Origin: Streptantibioticus cattleyicolor NRRL 8057 = DSM 46488
GTDB lineage: Bacteria > Actinomycetota > Actinomycetes > Streptomycetales > Streptomycetaceae
NCBI RefSeq assembly: GCF_000240165.1
Contig: NC_017586.1
Coordinates: 2,294,001-2,358,000 of the forward strand
Reading direction: 5' to 3'
Length of the DNA: 64,000 nt
Made by a program: the position numbers and the translations under genes. Positions 50,114-59,867 of this stretch are shown piece after piece (the stretch's first letter is position 1; every line of letters begins with the position of its first letter). The notes under the pieces were generated by a model. The model ran no database searches, was not told where the DNA came from, and saw only the letters and a list, made by a program, of their open reading frames with translations.

Positions 50114-51658
50114 TCAGTGCGCGATCACCGGGATCGGCACCTCGATCTCCTCGTCCTGCGTCCCGCCGGACGCCAGCGGGGCGGAGCCGCCCTGGTGACC
50201 GGCGTTGAGCAGCGCGAAGGCGATCGCGGAGGAGACCACCAGGATGCCCAGCGCCCACCAGATCGCCGTCGAGTAGCCGTGCACCATGGCGTCGAGCTTG
50301 AGCCGCGCGACCGCCTGCGGGGTGCGCACCCCGGCCACGTGGGCGGTGGCGTAGGCGGTGGTGGCGCTGGCCGCGATGGTGTTCAGCAGCGCGGTGCCGA
50401 TCGAACCGCCCACCTGCTGCGAGGTGTTGACCATCGCCGAGGCGACACCGGCGTCCCGGGGCTGCACCCCGTAGGTCGCCAGGCTCATCGCGGGCATGAA
50501 CGCGGTGCCCATGCCGAGCCCGAGCAGGACCAGGCCGGGCAGGACCACCGAGGCGTAGGCGCTGTCCACCGAGATCTGGGAGAGGATCAGCATGCCGAGC
50601 GCCGCCACCAGGAAGCCGGGGGCCATCAGGAAGCGCGGCGGGACGCGGGTCATCAGCCGGGTGCCGATCTGGGTGGACCCGGTGATCATGCCGGCCACCA
50701 TCGGCAGGAAGGCGAGGCCGGTGGTGATCGGGGAGTAACCCTTGACGATCTGCAGGTAGTAGGTGAGGAAGAGGAAGAGGCCGAACATGGCGATCACGGC
50801 CAGGCCCAGCGAGAGGTAGACGCCCGCCCGGTTCCGTTCGGTGACCACGCGCAGCGGCAGCAGCGGGGCCTTGACGAACGACTCGACGACGACGAACGCG
50901 ACGAGCAGCACGGCGGCGCCGACGAACAGGCCGATGGTCACCCCGGCGGACCAGCCGTCGCTCTCGGCGCGGGTGAAGCCGTAGACGAGGGCGACCAGGC
51001 CGGCGGTGGCGAGCAGGACGCCGGGGATGTCGAGCCGGCTGGGGTTGCGGCTGCCGACGGGCTCGTTGACGTTGGCGGCCGCGCCGAGGGCGGCGATCAC
51101 GGCGAAGAAGATGTTGACGAAGAGCGCCCAGCGCCAGTTGAGGTACTCGGTGAGCACCCCGCCGAGGATCAGGCCGAGGGCGGCACCGCCACCGGCGATG
51201 GCGCCGAAGACACCGAACGCCTTGGCGCGCTCCTTGGCCTCGGTGAACGTCACGGCGAGCAGGGAGAGCGCGGCCGGGGCCAGCAGCGCGCCGAAGACAC
51301 CCTGCAGGGCCCGGGCGCCGAGCAGCATGCCGGTGTTGACCGCGGCGCCGCCGAGCGCGGAGGCCCCGGCGAAGCCGATCAGGCCGACGATGAAGGCACG
51401 CTTGCGTCCGGCGAGGTCGGATATCCGGCCGCCGAACAGCAGCAGTCCGCCGAAGGCAAGGGTGTAGGCGGTGATGACCCACTGCCGGTTGCCGTCGGAT
51501 ATGCCGAGGTCGTGCTGGGCGGAGGGGAGCGCGATGTTCACGATCGTGCCATCGAGGACGACCATCAACTGCGCGATGGCGATGAAGACCAGCGCTTTCC
51601 AGCGCTTGGGGTCGAGCCCCGCGGCGGGGGCGGCGGTCGGGGAGGGCCGAGCAGGCAT
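50114..51658 (-). CDS. MFS drug transporter (EmrB/QacA, DHA2 type)
   Basis: A 514-residue exporter with about 14 membrane helices. V-V-L-D-G-T-I-V-N-I-A-L-P is motif D1 of DHA2 pumps, G-R-I-S-D-L-A-G-R-K-R-A-F is motif A, and A-I-A-G-G-G-A-A-L-G-L-I-L-G-G-V is motif C of proton antiporters. ATG 51658 is preceded by AGGTGG; an in-frame GTG four codons upstream is an alternative. Probably exports a toxic compound under MarR control. Confidence 0.9.
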   Translation of the reverse strand: MPARPSPTAAPAAGLDPKRWKALVFIAIAQLMVVLDGTIVNIALPSAQHDLGISDGNRQWVITAYTLAFGGLLLFGGRISDLAGRKRAFIVGLIGFAGASALGGAAVNTGMLLGARALQGVFGALLAPAALSLLAVTFTEAKERAKAFGVFGAIAGGGAALGLILGGVLTEYLNWRWALFVNIFFAVIAALGAAANVNEPVGSRNPSRLDIPGVLLATAGLVALVYGFTRAESDGWSAGVTIGLFVGAAVLLVAFVVVESFVKAPLLPLRVVTERNRAGVYLSLGLAVIAMFGLFLFLTYYLQIVKGYSPITTGLAFLPMVAGMITGSTQIGTRLMTRVPPRFLMAPGFLVAALGMLILSQISVDSAYASVVLPGLVLLGLGMGTAFMPAMSLATYGVQPRDAGVASAMVNTSQQVGGSIGTALLNTIAASATTAYATAHVAGVRTPQAVARLKLDAMVHGYSTAIWWALGILVVSSAIAFALLNAGHQGGSAPLASGGTQDEEIEVPIPVIAH

Positions 51659-51885
51659 GAAGAGGTCCACCTAGTGATGCGGAGGGCAGGAGGGGATTAC
51701 TTTGGGACGTTTGGTGATGCTATGCGGGATCAGTCGGGAACGCCCCTGATTTTCGGGGCGTTGCCGGTGCCGGGCGGGCGTCGTCAGCGCCGTCGGCGAC
51801 AGCGCTGCCCGCTCCCGGCGGTGCCGTCGGGCATGGGCAGGGGTAGTGGTGAAGGCAAAGGTGAGTGTGGCGTGCGGGTGTGAAC

Positions 51886-52560
51886 TCAGGATTTCTTCTG
51901 GAGGTCTTCCAGCGTCGCGGGGGAGCCGGTCAGGACGGATCGCGCGGGTGCGCGCAGGCCGTCGAGGAACAACTGCAGGTGCCGGTGGAGGAACTGGTCG
52001 AGTTCGCAGCGTCCGGTGCCCGGCAGCGGGCGGCTGAGCTGCGAGAGGGCGACCATCAGGTCACCCACGCCCACATCCGGGCGGAGCCGGCCGGAGGAGC
52101 GGGCGCGGTCCACCAGCGCGTCGACGGCCGCGGCCAAGTGGTCGCGGGCGGCGTCCAGTTCGGGGTCGCCGTCGTCGAAGGCACCGGTGAGCAAGGTACA
52201 CAGGGCGCCGACCCGTTCCTCGGCCGCGTCGTGCACGAAACGGCAGAGGGCATCGAAGACGTCCGCCTCCTCGGCCAGTACGGCTTCGGCGCGTTCGGCC
52301 GTCCGGTACAGCACCGAGAGCGTCACGGTGCGGACCAGTTCGCGGCGGTCGGCGAAGTTCCGGTAGAGGGTGGCGTTGCCGACCCCGGCCCGGCGGGCCA
52401 CCTCGTCCAGCGGGATGTCGGCTCCCTGCTCGACGAGTGCCTCGCGGGCGGCGGCGACGATCCGCTCCCGGTTGCGTGACGCGTCCGCCCGCAGCCGCGG
52501 TTCCCTGGAGCGGGTGCCGCCGACGGCCACGGCGCCCACCCGCTCGACGACCTTGCCCAT
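51886..52560 (-). CDS. TetR-family regulator
   Basis: A 224-residue TetR regulator. H-T-H at about 50-75 (I-P-L-D-E-V-A-R-R-A-G-V-G-N-A-T-L-Y-R-N-F), with C-terminal V-D-R-A-R-S-S-G-R-L-R-P-D typical of the SbtR-like group. ATG 52560 follows a GGGAGG site and opens the family sequence. It lies between the drug pump and the DUF3533-like membrane protein; either could be its target. Confidence 0.9.
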   Translation of the reverse strand: MGKVVERVGAVAVGGTRSREPRLRADASRNRERIVAAAREALVEQGADIPLDEVARRAGVGNATLYRNFADRRELVRTVTLSVLYRTAERAEAVLAEEADVFDALCRFVHDAAEERVGALCTLLTGAFDDGDPELDAARDHLAAAVDALVDRARSSGRLRPDVGVGDLMVALSQLSRPLPGTGRCELDQFLHRHLQLFLDGLRAPARSVLTGSPATLEDLQKKS

Positions 52561-52686
52561 CACGACCTCCCTTCCCCGAAGAACCACCGACCGCGCGGAC
52601 GCGCCGGAACGCCGCCCGCGGAACCGGAAAACTTCTCCCCGCTTCCCCGGACACCTGGTGAAACGGGGAAGCCCTCCCCGGATATT

Positions 52687-53862
52687 TCAGCGCCGGCTGT
52701 GACGTGCGCCACGCGACCGGGGCCAGGCCGGGGCGGGCGCCGGGAGGACGCCCCGGCCGCGCAGCAGGAGGGCGCCGAGGAAGGCGGCGAGGACACCGCC
52801 GACCGTCCAGGCGGTCAGCACCCACCACGCGAGGCTCGTGCCGTGGCCGTGGAAGTAGGCGGTGTCGCGCACCAGCGTGGTGGCCGCCCCGGTGGGCAGC
52901 GCCTGGCCGATCGCGCTCCAGAACGGCGGCAGCAGCGGCGACGGGTAGACGCCGCCCGCGCTGGGGTTGCCCAGGATCACGAAGACCAGCAGGGCCAGCG
53001 CGATCCCGACCACCTGCCCGAAGACCACCTGCAACCCCATGCCCACGGCCGCCGCCGCCAGCACCGTGAGCGCCCCGATCCCCCACAGCTCGAAGAAGTG
53101 TCCGCCCAGCGCGTCGAAGACCGGGTCCACCACGATCACCCCGGCCAGCCCCGAGACGGCGGCGTACACCGCGAGGGCGCCCAGCCGGATGGTGACCCGG
53201 TGCAGGTTGGCCGGGCGCGTCCCGTAGGACATCCCGAGCGCGGCGGCGCCCAGGTATCCGCCCACGACCAACCCGATGACCAGGTAGAACGAGCTGAGGC
53301 CGCGCCCGTCGGCGGGGTTGGGCGGCCGGATGTCGACGATGCGCACGGCGCGTCCCTCGGCCCGTTCGGCCTGCTGGGCGATCTGGGCCGCGGTCTGCGC
53401 CACGGAGGGGCCGCCCGCGGAGGCCACGACGAGCTGGTCGGTGGGGGTGGCGGCGCCGGAGGGCGGGGTGACGAGGAAGGCGGCGTCCACCGTACGCCGC
53501 AGCACCTGCCGGCGGGCGGTGGCCGCGTCCGGTGCCGGGGTCGCCCGCACCGGGTCCCCCGGCAGCGCGTTGAGCCTCGCCACCACCTGCCCGGACACCT
53601 GGGCCGGGGCGACCACGGCCACCGGGATCCGGCGCGGGGTGGGCGAGTGGAAGGCGCCCAGGTACGAGACGACGAAGCCCAGCTCGACGAGGAACACCCC
53701 GAGCAGCAGGAACGCGGCGCGGAACGAGACGGCATCCTGCAACTCGCCGAGGAACCCGCCCCGGGCGGCACTGGACCCGTCCATCGCCCCGGACCCGTCG
53801 GCGCCGCCCGGCGGGGTGCCCTCGGGCTGCGGCGGGCCTTCCGGCGCGTTGCGTTCCGGCAC
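52687..53862 (-). CDS. DUF3533/YhgE-like membrane protein (ABC-2-type permease fold)
   Basis: A 391-residue protein with one helix near 45-68, a large extracytoplasmic domain (P-V-A-V-V-A-P-A-Q-V-S and V-D-A-A-F-L-V-T-P-P), then about five helices. This N-anchor/loop/C-membrane layout is that of the DUF3533 and Pip/YhgE ABC-2-like families, which act in export or phage binding. No ABC ATPase gene is adjacent. It may be regulated by the neighbouring TetR protein. Confidence 0.8.
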   Translation of the reverse strand: MPERNAPEGPPQPEGTPPGGADGSGAMDGSSAARGGFLGELQDAVSFRAAFLLLGVFLVELGFVVSYLGAFHSPTPRRIPVAVVAPAQVSGQVVARLNALPGDPVRATPAPDAATARRQVLRRTVDAAFLVTPPSGAATPTDQLVVASAGGPSVAQTAAQIAQQAERAEGRAVRIVDIRPPNPADGRGLSSFYLVIGLVVGGYLGAAALGMSYGTRPANLHRVTIRLGALAVYAAVSGLAGVIVVDPVFDALGGHFFELWGIGALTVLAAAAVGMGLQVVFGQVVGIALALLVFVILGNPSAGGVYPSPLLPPFWSAIGQALPTGAATTLVRDTAYFHGHGTSLAWWVLTAWTVGGVLAAFLGALLLRGRGVLPAPAPAWPRSRGARHSRR

Positions 53863-53890
53863 GGTGGCGTCCCTTCTGGAGCGGGCGGGG

Positions 53891-54442
53891 TCAGGTCGCG
53901 GGCGGGGCGGGGGCTTCCTCGGGTTCGTGGGGCTGCCACTTGTGCACCACGACGCGGCGGTTGATCACGGCGGCGGTGACGGCGGCGGTCACCGTGAAGG
54001 CGGTGGCCAGTTGCCAGGTGCGGTTGAAGACGTTGCCCATGGAGTGGTCGAAGGAGCAGCGGCCGGGGCCGGCGATGCCCAGGCCGGCGGCGGCGCAACC
54101 GAGCACCGCGGGGTACTCGAAGCCGCCGGTCTGGAGGAAGAACCCGGCGGGCGCGTGGACCGCCGCGGCGGTCGCCATCGCCCCGGCCGCCATGGCGCCG
54201 CCGACCGGGGTCGCCAGCCCCAGCGCGAGCAGCGTGCCGCCGCCGGCCTCGCCGACGCCCGCCAGCACCGCACTGCGCCGGCCGGGGCGGAACCCCATGC
54301 CTTCCATCTGCGTGGCGGTGCTCTCCAGGCCACCGCCGCCGAACCAGCCGAAGAGCTTCTGGGCGCCGTGCGCGAAGAGCACCCCGCCCACCCCCAGACG
54401 CACGGCGAGCAGACCCAGGTCCTTGCGGCAGAGCAGGGACAT
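53891..54442 (-). CDS. DoxX family membrane protein
   Basis: A 183-residue membrane protein with four helices. L-A-V-R-L-G-V-G-G-V-L-F-A-H-G-A-Q-K-L-F-G-W-F-G-G is the DoxX signature. DoxX-like proteins may handle quinols or thiol stress in mycobacteria; the role here is unknown. ATG 54442 has GGAGGAACC before it. It is in the same orientation as the DUF3533-like gene, 28 bp upstream. Confidence 0.9.
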   Translation of the reverse strand: MSLLCRKDLGLLAVRLGVGGVLFAHGAQKLFGWFGGGGLESTATQMEGMGFRPGRRSAVLAGVGEAGGGTLLALGLATPVGGAMAAGAMATAAAVHAPAGFFLQTGGFEYPAVLGCAAAGLGIAGPGRCSFDHSMGNVFNRTWQLATAFTVTAAVTAAVINRRVVVHKWQPHEPEEAPAPPAT

Positions 54443-54658
54443 GACGGTTCCTCCTGGCTGCGGTGCGGACGAGCTGCGGTGCCGGACGGGACCGCGGTGC
54501 TGCGGTGCCGCCCTGTCGCCAGTGTCGGCACCCCGGGTACCCCGCGCCGCCCCGGTTACGCCGTACGGGGCCGTACCCCCGCCGCCACGGGTCCGCGTAC
54601 CCTGCCGTACCCGCGGGTAACCAGTTAGCGCATCCGCGGACCCCAGGGAGGGACGTCC

Positions 54659-56452
54659 ATGACCACCCCGACGCCACCGGCACCCCGGCCGGACACGCTG
54701 CGCATCGCCAACTGCTCCGGTTTCTACGGCGACCGGCTCGCCGCGGCCCGGGAGATGGTGGAGGGCGGCCCGATCGACGTGCTCACCGGCGACTACCTCG
54801 CCGAACTCACCATGCTGCTGCTGTGGAAGGCCCGGCGGCGCGACCCCGGGGCCGGGTACGCGGTGTCGTTCCTGGCGCAGATGAACGACGTGCTCGCCAC
54901 CTGCCTGCGGCGCGGCATCAAGGTGGTGGTCAACGCGGGCGGGCTCGACCCGGCCGGGCTCGCGCGCCGGCTGCGCGAACTAGCCGGGCTCGCCGGGCTC
55001 GACCCGGTCGTCGCCCATGTCGAGGGCGACGACCTGCTGCCCCGGCTGGCCGCCCTCCAGGCGGACGGGGAGACCTTCGCCCACCTCGGCACCGGGCAGC
55101 CGCTCGCCGCCGCCGGGGTCGAACCGGTCACCGCCAACGCCTACCTCGGCGGCTGGGGCATCGCGCGGGCGCTGCGGGCCGGCGCCGACGTGGTGATCTG
55201 CGGCCGGGTCGCCGACGCGGCGCTGGTGACCGGGCCGGCCGCGTGGGCGTTCGACTGGGCCCTGGACGACTGGGACCGGCTCGCCGGGGCGGTCACCGCC
55301 GGCCACGTCATCGAATGCGGCGCCCAGGCCACCGGCGGCAACTACGCCTTCTTCACCGAGATACCCGACCCCGTCCACCCCGGCTTCCCGATCGCCGAGA
55401 TCTCCGCCGACGGCTCGTGCGTGATCACCAAGCACCCGGGCACCGCGGGCGTGGTCACCACCGGCACGGTCACCGCGCAACTGCTGTACGAGATCGCGCA
55501 GCCCGCCTACCTCAACCCCGACGTGATCGCCCGCTTCGACACCGTCCGCCTCACCCAGGAGGGCCCGGACCGGGTACGGATCAGCGGCGCCCGGGGCGAG
55601 CCGGCGCCGAGGACGCTCAAGGTGTGCCTCAACTACCGTGGCGGCCACCGCAATTCCGCCACCTTCGTGCTGACCGGCCTGGACATCCCGGCCAAGGCCG
55701 AGTTCGCCCTGGCCTCGGTACGGGACGCGGTGGGCGGCGACGAACGCTTCCGGCGCGTGGACACCCGCCTGGAGCCCGGCGCCCCGGGCACCGCGCGGCT
55801 CACCGTCACCTGGCTCGACCCGGACCCGGAGAAGGTCGGGCGCGCCCTGTTCACCGCGCTCGCCGGGACGGGGCTCGCCGGATACCCCGGCCTGTACCTG
55901 GAGCACGCCTCGCCGAAGCCCACCGAGTACGGCGTCCACTGGCCCGCGCTGGTGGACGCCGGGGCGGTCACGCAGGAGGTGGTGCTGGCGGACGGGACAC
56001 GGCTGCCGGTGCCCCGTCCGCCGGCCGGCGGCCCGTACCGCGCCTCCCACCTGCGGCGCGCCCCGCGGGCCGGGACGACGCCCGTCCCGGCCGGTCCGCT
56101 CGTCCGGGTGCCGCTGGGCCGGCTCGTCGGCGCCCGCTCCGGCGACAAGGGCGGGGACGCCAACGTCGGGCTGTGGGCCCGGGACGACGCCGGGTACGCC
56201 TGGCTGCGTTCCTGGCTCACCACCGAACGGCTGCGTCAACTGCTGCCGGAAGCGGTTGACTTGGAGGTCAGCCGCTACGAGCTGGCCAACCTGCGGGCGG
56301 TCAACTTTGTGGTGCACGGTCTGCTCGGCGACGGCGTGGCCGCCTCCACCCGGCCGGATCCGCAGGCCAAGGCGCTGGGCGAGGAGTTGCGCGGACGCGA
56401 GGTGGAGGTGCCGGCGGCGCTGCTGGAGCCGGTGGCCGCGCCACGCGGCTGA
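54659..56452 (+). CDS. Acyclic terpene utilization AtuA family protein (DUF1446)
   Basis: A 597-residue protein. I-A-N-C-S-G-F-Y-G-D-R at the N-terminus, G-D-Y-L-A-E-L-T-M, A-N-A-Y-L-G-G-W-G-I and E-C-G-A-Q-A-T-G-G-N-Y are AtuA/DUF1446 hallmarks. The C-terminal domain (about 470-590, S-G-D-K-G-G-D-A-N-V) is the AtuA-associated DUF4387-like part, fused here. Some members act in citronellol/geraniol breakdown, but the exact step is undefined. ATG 54659 follows GGGAGGGACG. Confidence 0.88.
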   Translation: MTTPTPPAPRPDTLRIANCSGFYGDRLAAAREMVEGGPIDVLTGDYLAELTMLLLWKARRRDPGAGYAVSFLAQMNDVLATCLRRGIKVVVNAGGLDPAGLARRLRELAGLAGLDPVVAHVEGDDLLPRLAALQADGETFAHLGTGQPLAAAGVEPVTANAYLGGWGIARALRAGADVVICGRVADAALVTGPAAWAFDWALDDWDRLAGAVTAGHVIECGAQATGGNYAFFTEIPDPVHPGFPIAEISADGSCVITKHPGTAGVVTTGTVTAQLLYEIAQPAYLNPDVIARFDTVRLTQEGPDRVRISGARGEPAPRTLKVCLNYRGGHRNSATFVLTGLDIPAKAEFALASVRDAVGGDERFRRVDTRLEPGAPGTARLTVTWLDPDPEKVGRALFTALAGTGLAGYPGLYLEHASPKPTEYGVHWPALVDAGAVTQEVVLADGTRLPVPRPPAGGPYRASHLRRAPRAGTTPVPAGPLVRVPLGRLVGARSGDKGGDANVGLWARDDAGYAWLRSWLTTERLRQLLPEAVDLEVSRYELANLRAVNFVVHGLLGDGVAASTRPDPQAKALGEELRGREVEVPAALLEPVAAPRG

Positions 56453-56591
56453 CCTGCGAACCGCGGCCCGCGGTGTGCTGATGCCCACACCTTCGCCACT
56501 TCGCCGATCTTCCACAGGTCCCCTGCGTACTGTGGTGATCGCCCGCCCGCGCCGGGCGGGCACCTGAAGTGTCGAGCGAAACGGAACGACC

Positions 56592-56765
56592 GTGGACAAC
56601 GCCATACTGCACAAGGCGATCTTCCTGCTGCGTGACTGCCACGAGCCCGAGCAGCAGGTCGTCGAAAGCCTCAAGGACTACTTCCCGGCGCTCTCCCTGA
56701 GCGAGCGCGAGCGGTACACCGGCGAGGCGTGGGACCTGGTCCACGGGACGCATCCGGCGGTCTGA
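56592..56765 (+). CDS. Small conserved-looking protein, unknown function
   Basis: 57 residues (M-D-N-A-I-L-H-K-A-I-F-L-L-R-D-C-H-E-P-E-Q-Q-V-V-E), mostly helical with one Cys. GTG 56592, GC-biased third positions and a regular helical pattern suggest a real gene. It lies alone between the AtuA-like and NADH dehydrogenase genes. Family not recognised. Confidence 0.65.
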   Translation: MDNAILHKAIFLLRDCHEPEQQVVESLKDYFPALSLSERERYTGEAWDLVHGTHPAV

Positions 56766-56977
56766 GGCGCGCCCGGCACGCCCGGGACGCGGCCCGGAAG
56801 GGACCGGAGGGGACGGCGGCACACTCGTCCGCCCCTCCTCCAGCCCCCTCCAACGGGCGCCGTCGCCCCCGTTACCCAAGGATGGTCTGGGCAGGAGTTC
56901 CTTCAGCGGCGCGCGGCGGACCGCACGTACGCGCGCGTGCGCCGCGGGCAACTCGCATCCGAGAAGGGACGGACACC

Positions 56978-58339
56978 GTGGCACGACCCAGGATTCTCGT
57001 TGTGGGCGCCGGCTTCGCCGGGGTCGAATGCGTACGCCGCCTGGAGCGCAAGCTGGTACCGGGCGAGGCGGAGATCGCGCTGGTCACGCCCTTCGCCTAT
57101 CAGCTCTACCTGCCGTTGCTGCCGCAGGTGGCGGCCGGTGTGCTCTCCCCGCAGTCGGTCGCCGTCTCGCTGCGGCGCAGCGCCAAGCACCGTACCCGGA
57201 TCGTCCCCGGCGGGGTGGTCGGGGTGGACACCAAGGCCAAGATCGCCGTCGTCCGCAAGATCACCGATGAGCTGGACTACGAACGTTACGACCACCTCGT
57301 CCTCGCCCCCGGCAGCATCACCCGTACCTTCGACATCCCCGGCCTGGTCGAACACGCGCGCGGGATGAAGACCCTCGCCGAGGCCGCCTACATCCGCGAC
57401 CACGTGATCGCCCAGCTCGACCTGGCCGACGCCAGCCAGGACCCGGCGGAACGCGAGTCGCGCCTCCAGTTCGTGGTGGTCGGCGGCGGCTACGCGGGCA
57501 CCGAGACGGCGGCCTGCCTGCAACGGCTGACCACCGCCGCGGTCAAGCGCTACCCGCGGCTGGACCCCCGGCTGATCCGCTGGCACCTGATCGACATCGC
57601 CCCCAAGCTCATGCCGGAACTGGGCGAACGCCTCGGCCAGAAGGCGCTGGAGATCCTGCGCGACCGCGGCATCGAGGTCTCGCTGGGCGTCTCGATCGCG
57701 GAGGCCGGTCCGGACAAGGTGACCTTCACCGACGGCCGCGTACTCCCCTGCCGCACCCTGATCTGGACCGCCGGCGTCGCCGCCAGCCCGCTCATCGGCA
57801 CCCTGGGCGCCGAAACGGTCAAGGGACGCCTGGTGGTCACCCCCGAGATGTCGGTGCCGGGGCTGGACGGCGTCTTCGCGCTCGGCGACTCGGCCGCGGT
57901 GCCGGACCTGTCCAAGGGCGACAGCGCCATCTGCCCGCCCACCGCGCAGCACGCCCACCGCCAGGGCAAGGCCCTCGCCGACAACCTCATCCGCAAACTG
58001 CGCGGCCAGCCGCTCCAGCCCTACGTCCACAAGGACCTCGGCCTCGTGGTCGACCTCGGCGGCAGCGACGCCGTCTCCAAACCCCTCGGCGTCGAACTGC
58101 GCGGCCTCCCCGCCCAGGCCGTCGCCCGCGGCTACCACCTGATGGCCCTGCGCACCAACGTCGCCAAGACCCGCGTCCTCACCAACTGGACCCTCAACGC
58201 CGCCGCCGGCGACGACTTCGTCCGCATCGGCTTCCTCGCCCGCAAACCCGCCACGCTGCGCGACTTCGAGTACACGGACGCGTACTTGTCGCCGGAGCAG
58301 GTACGGGAGCATACGGAGTCGTTGGTGGCGAAGGGGTGA
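56978..58339 (+). CDS. ndh: Type II NADH dehydrogenase
   Basis: A 453-residue NAD(P)/FAD-dependent oxidoreductase. I-L-V-V-G-A-G-F-A-G-V-E (FAD site), F-V-V-V-G-G-G-Y-A-G-T-E-T-A (NADH site), and A-L-G-D-S-A-A-V near the end mark NDH-2. C-P-P-T-A-Q-H-A-H-R-Q-G is the quinone/FAD-proximal loop. It feeds electrons to menaquinone without proton pumping. GTG 56978 starts the family sequence, with GAAGGGAC before it. It ends about 135 bp before tRNA-Arg. Confidence 0.9.
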   Translation: MARPRILVVGAGFAGVECVRRLERKLVPGEAEIALVTPFAYQLYLPLLPQVAAGVLSPQSVAVSLRRSAKHRTRIVPGGVVGVDTKAKIAVVRKITDELDYERYDHLVLAPGSITRTFDIPGLVEHARGMKTLAEAAYIRDHVIAQLDLADASQDPAERESRLQFVVVGGGYAGTETAACLQRLTTAAVKRYPRLDPRLIRWHLIDIAPKLMPELGERLGQKALEILRDRGIEVSLGVSIAEAGPDKVTFTDGRVLPCRTLIWTAGVAASPLIGTLGAETVKGRLVVTPEMSVPGLDGVFALGDSAAVPDLSKGDSAICPPTAQHAHRQGKALADNLIRKLRGQPLQPYVHKDLGLVVDLGGSDAVSKPLGVELRGLPAQAVARGYHLMALRTNVAKTRVLTNWTLNAAAGDDFVRIGFLARKPATLRDFEYTDAYLSPEQVREHTESLVAKG

Positions 58340-58475
58340 GTTTCGGGGGCCGGGCGCTTGGACGCCCGGCCCGTGGGTTGCCCCCTCCCCCGGCCTCCCG
58401 CCCCCACCCCCTCCCCGTCCGCTAGGCTGTCCCCGGAACTTCCCGGGACCGGAACTCCCGGGGGCCACCACGCCT

Positions 58476-58548
58476 GCCTCCATAGCTCAGGGGATAGAGC
58501 ACCGCTCTCCTAAAGCGGGTGTCGCTGGTTCGAATCCAGCTGGGGGCA
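58476..58548 (+). tRNA. tRNA-Arg (anticodon CCT)
   Basis: 73 nt from GCCTCCA to TGGGGGC-A. The anticodon stem CCGCT/AGCGG encloses CTCCTAA, anticodon CCT for Arg AGG. The T arm is GCTGG-TTCGAAT-CCAGC. CCA is not encoded. Such tRNA genes are frequent integration sites of actinomycete elements. Confidence 0.96.
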
Positions 58549-58575
58549 CAGCGCCACCAGGCGGTTAGCGCACGG

Positions 58576-58610
58576 AAGCCCTGGTCAGAGCCAGCCTCTG
58601 GCCAGGGCTT
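58576..58610 (+). terminator. Terminator after tRNA-Arg
   Basis: A 15-bp stem (58576-58590 with 58596-58610, one G-T pair) around CCAGC, 27 bp past the tRNA. The following gap to 58957 has no gene but contains two CTCCCAAAT repeats. Confidence 0.85.
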
Positions 58611-58957
58611 CACTGTTGGGTACACGGTGGAACCACTTCGCCTACACCCTCCCTACGGCCTCGGTACGAGTGATCGTCTCCCAAATCCCTCCCAAATGAT
58701 CATGAGGTTGGCGCAGGTCAGCACCCAGGCATGAGCGGACCGGAGACCGACGCAGGGGGGCCGACCGATACATAGCCCCGGCCCGCTCATGGGGTGTCGA
58801 ACCTGCCATCACTCGCGCACGGAGCGTGGCGACGATGTCCAGGATGCAGGATGGACCGCCGGTTTCCCCTGGCATTTGACCGGAAGATTCTTACGGTGAA
58901 TTCCCAGGCCAAGCGCTGCCAGGATGTCCCGGGTCGGCTACGTGGTTGGAGCACCCA
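58611..58957. other. Intergenic DNA downstream of tRNA-Arg with short direct repeats
   Basis: CTCCCAAAT occurs at 58678-58686 and 58689-58697 (11-bp period), then lower-GC DNA than the flanks with no convincing gene. Such spaced repeats next to a tRNA can be integrase arm sites; no integrase gene is present. Confidence 0.45.
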
Positions 58958-59848
58958 ATGGCGAAGAGCGCGCCGGAACGGGCACTTAAGGCGGTTTTCG
59001 AGCGACACAGAGCGAACCTCAACCCGGCACTGTACGGCGTGGAAGACGCACACGGCCGCGGCCGACGCGCCGCCGGGCTCGGGTGCAGCCAGGAAATGAT
59101 CGACGCGATCCTCCACTGGTCCGCCGGCACCTATGAGCGCCTGGAGAACAACCGCTTCCACTCAGCACCGCCCGAGCAACTGCTCCGCCAGGTTGCCCAG
59201 TTGCTCGGATTCGATGACGACGAGTGGCGCCTGCTCTGGTACGTCACCCAGCGAACCGGCGCCCCCTCCCGCGCCGAGCCCCCGAGCGACCCGCCGCCCC
59301 TCTACCCGCAGCGGGAAGCCGCGCGGCGCGCCATCGACCGGTGGCAGCGCGCCGTCGACCAAGTCCGGGCATCGGCCTACGTGACCGACTGGCGCTGGAA
59401 CGTCCTGGTGTTCAACCAGGAGTGGGCGAGGTCGTTCCCACGGTGCGTCGTACCACGCAACATTCTGAGATGGATGCTGCTCGCGGCGGAAGCCCGGGAG
59501 GTACTCGGAGACTGGGAGTCCTGCTGGCTGCCCGCCATCGTCCCCCAGCTCCTGGTCGCCCGCGCCAAACACCCCGACGACCCGGTGCTGGCGTCCATTG
59601 AGTACGACGTGCTCGCCGACCCGCTGCTCGCGGCGGCGCTCCACGAGTTCGGCCCCGTCTACGCCCACCCGAGCGGGGCCGTCCGGCCCGTCAACCACCC
59701 GGAAGACGGCCCCGGTTGGGTGGAGATGTGCCCATCGTCCCTCTCCTCCCCGGAGGCACAGCTGATGATCGTGATCTACAGCACCGAGCACCCGCTGTCG
59801 CCGTCGCGGAGCACCCAGACCCCCGAGGGGGACTCGACACCCCACTGA
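58958..59848 (+). CDS. MmyB-like transcriptional regulator (XRE HTH + ligand-binding domain)
   Basis: A 296-residue protein. Residues about 30-95 form an XRE-type helical domain (C-S-Q-E-M-I-D-A-I-L-H-W-S-A-G-T-Y-E-R-L-E-N-N-R). About 120-270 is the MmyB/MLTR-type sensor (A-Y-V-T-D-W-R-W-N-V-L-V-F-N-Q-E-W and N-I-L-R-W-M-L-L). Streptomyces proteins of this type often flank genes they control. ATG 58958 has GGAG 8 nt upstream. It lies 19 bp before the type III PKS gene in the same orientation, so it probably regulates that operon. Confidence 0.82.
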   Translation: MAKSAPERALKAVFERHRANLNPALYGVEDAHGRGRRAAGLGCSQEMIDAILHWSAGTYERLENNRFHSAPPEQLLRQVAQLLGFDDDEWRLLWYVTQRTGAPSRAEPPSDPPPLYPQREAARRAIDRWQRAVDQVRASAYVTDWRWNVLVFNQEWARSFPRCVVPRNILRWMLLAAEAREVLGDWESCWLPAIVPQLLVARAKHPDDPVLASIEYDVLADPLLAAALHEFGPVYAHPSGAVRPVNHPEDGPGWVEMCPSSLSSPEAQLMIVIYSTEHPLSPSRSTQTPEGDSTPH

Positions 59849-59867
59849 CCCCACCAGAGAGGCGACC

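Noticed and set aside
58476-58548. Integrated element proven by a duplicated tRNA 3' end
   Set aside because: No second copy of the tRNA 3' end is visible in the window, so integration is only a possibility.
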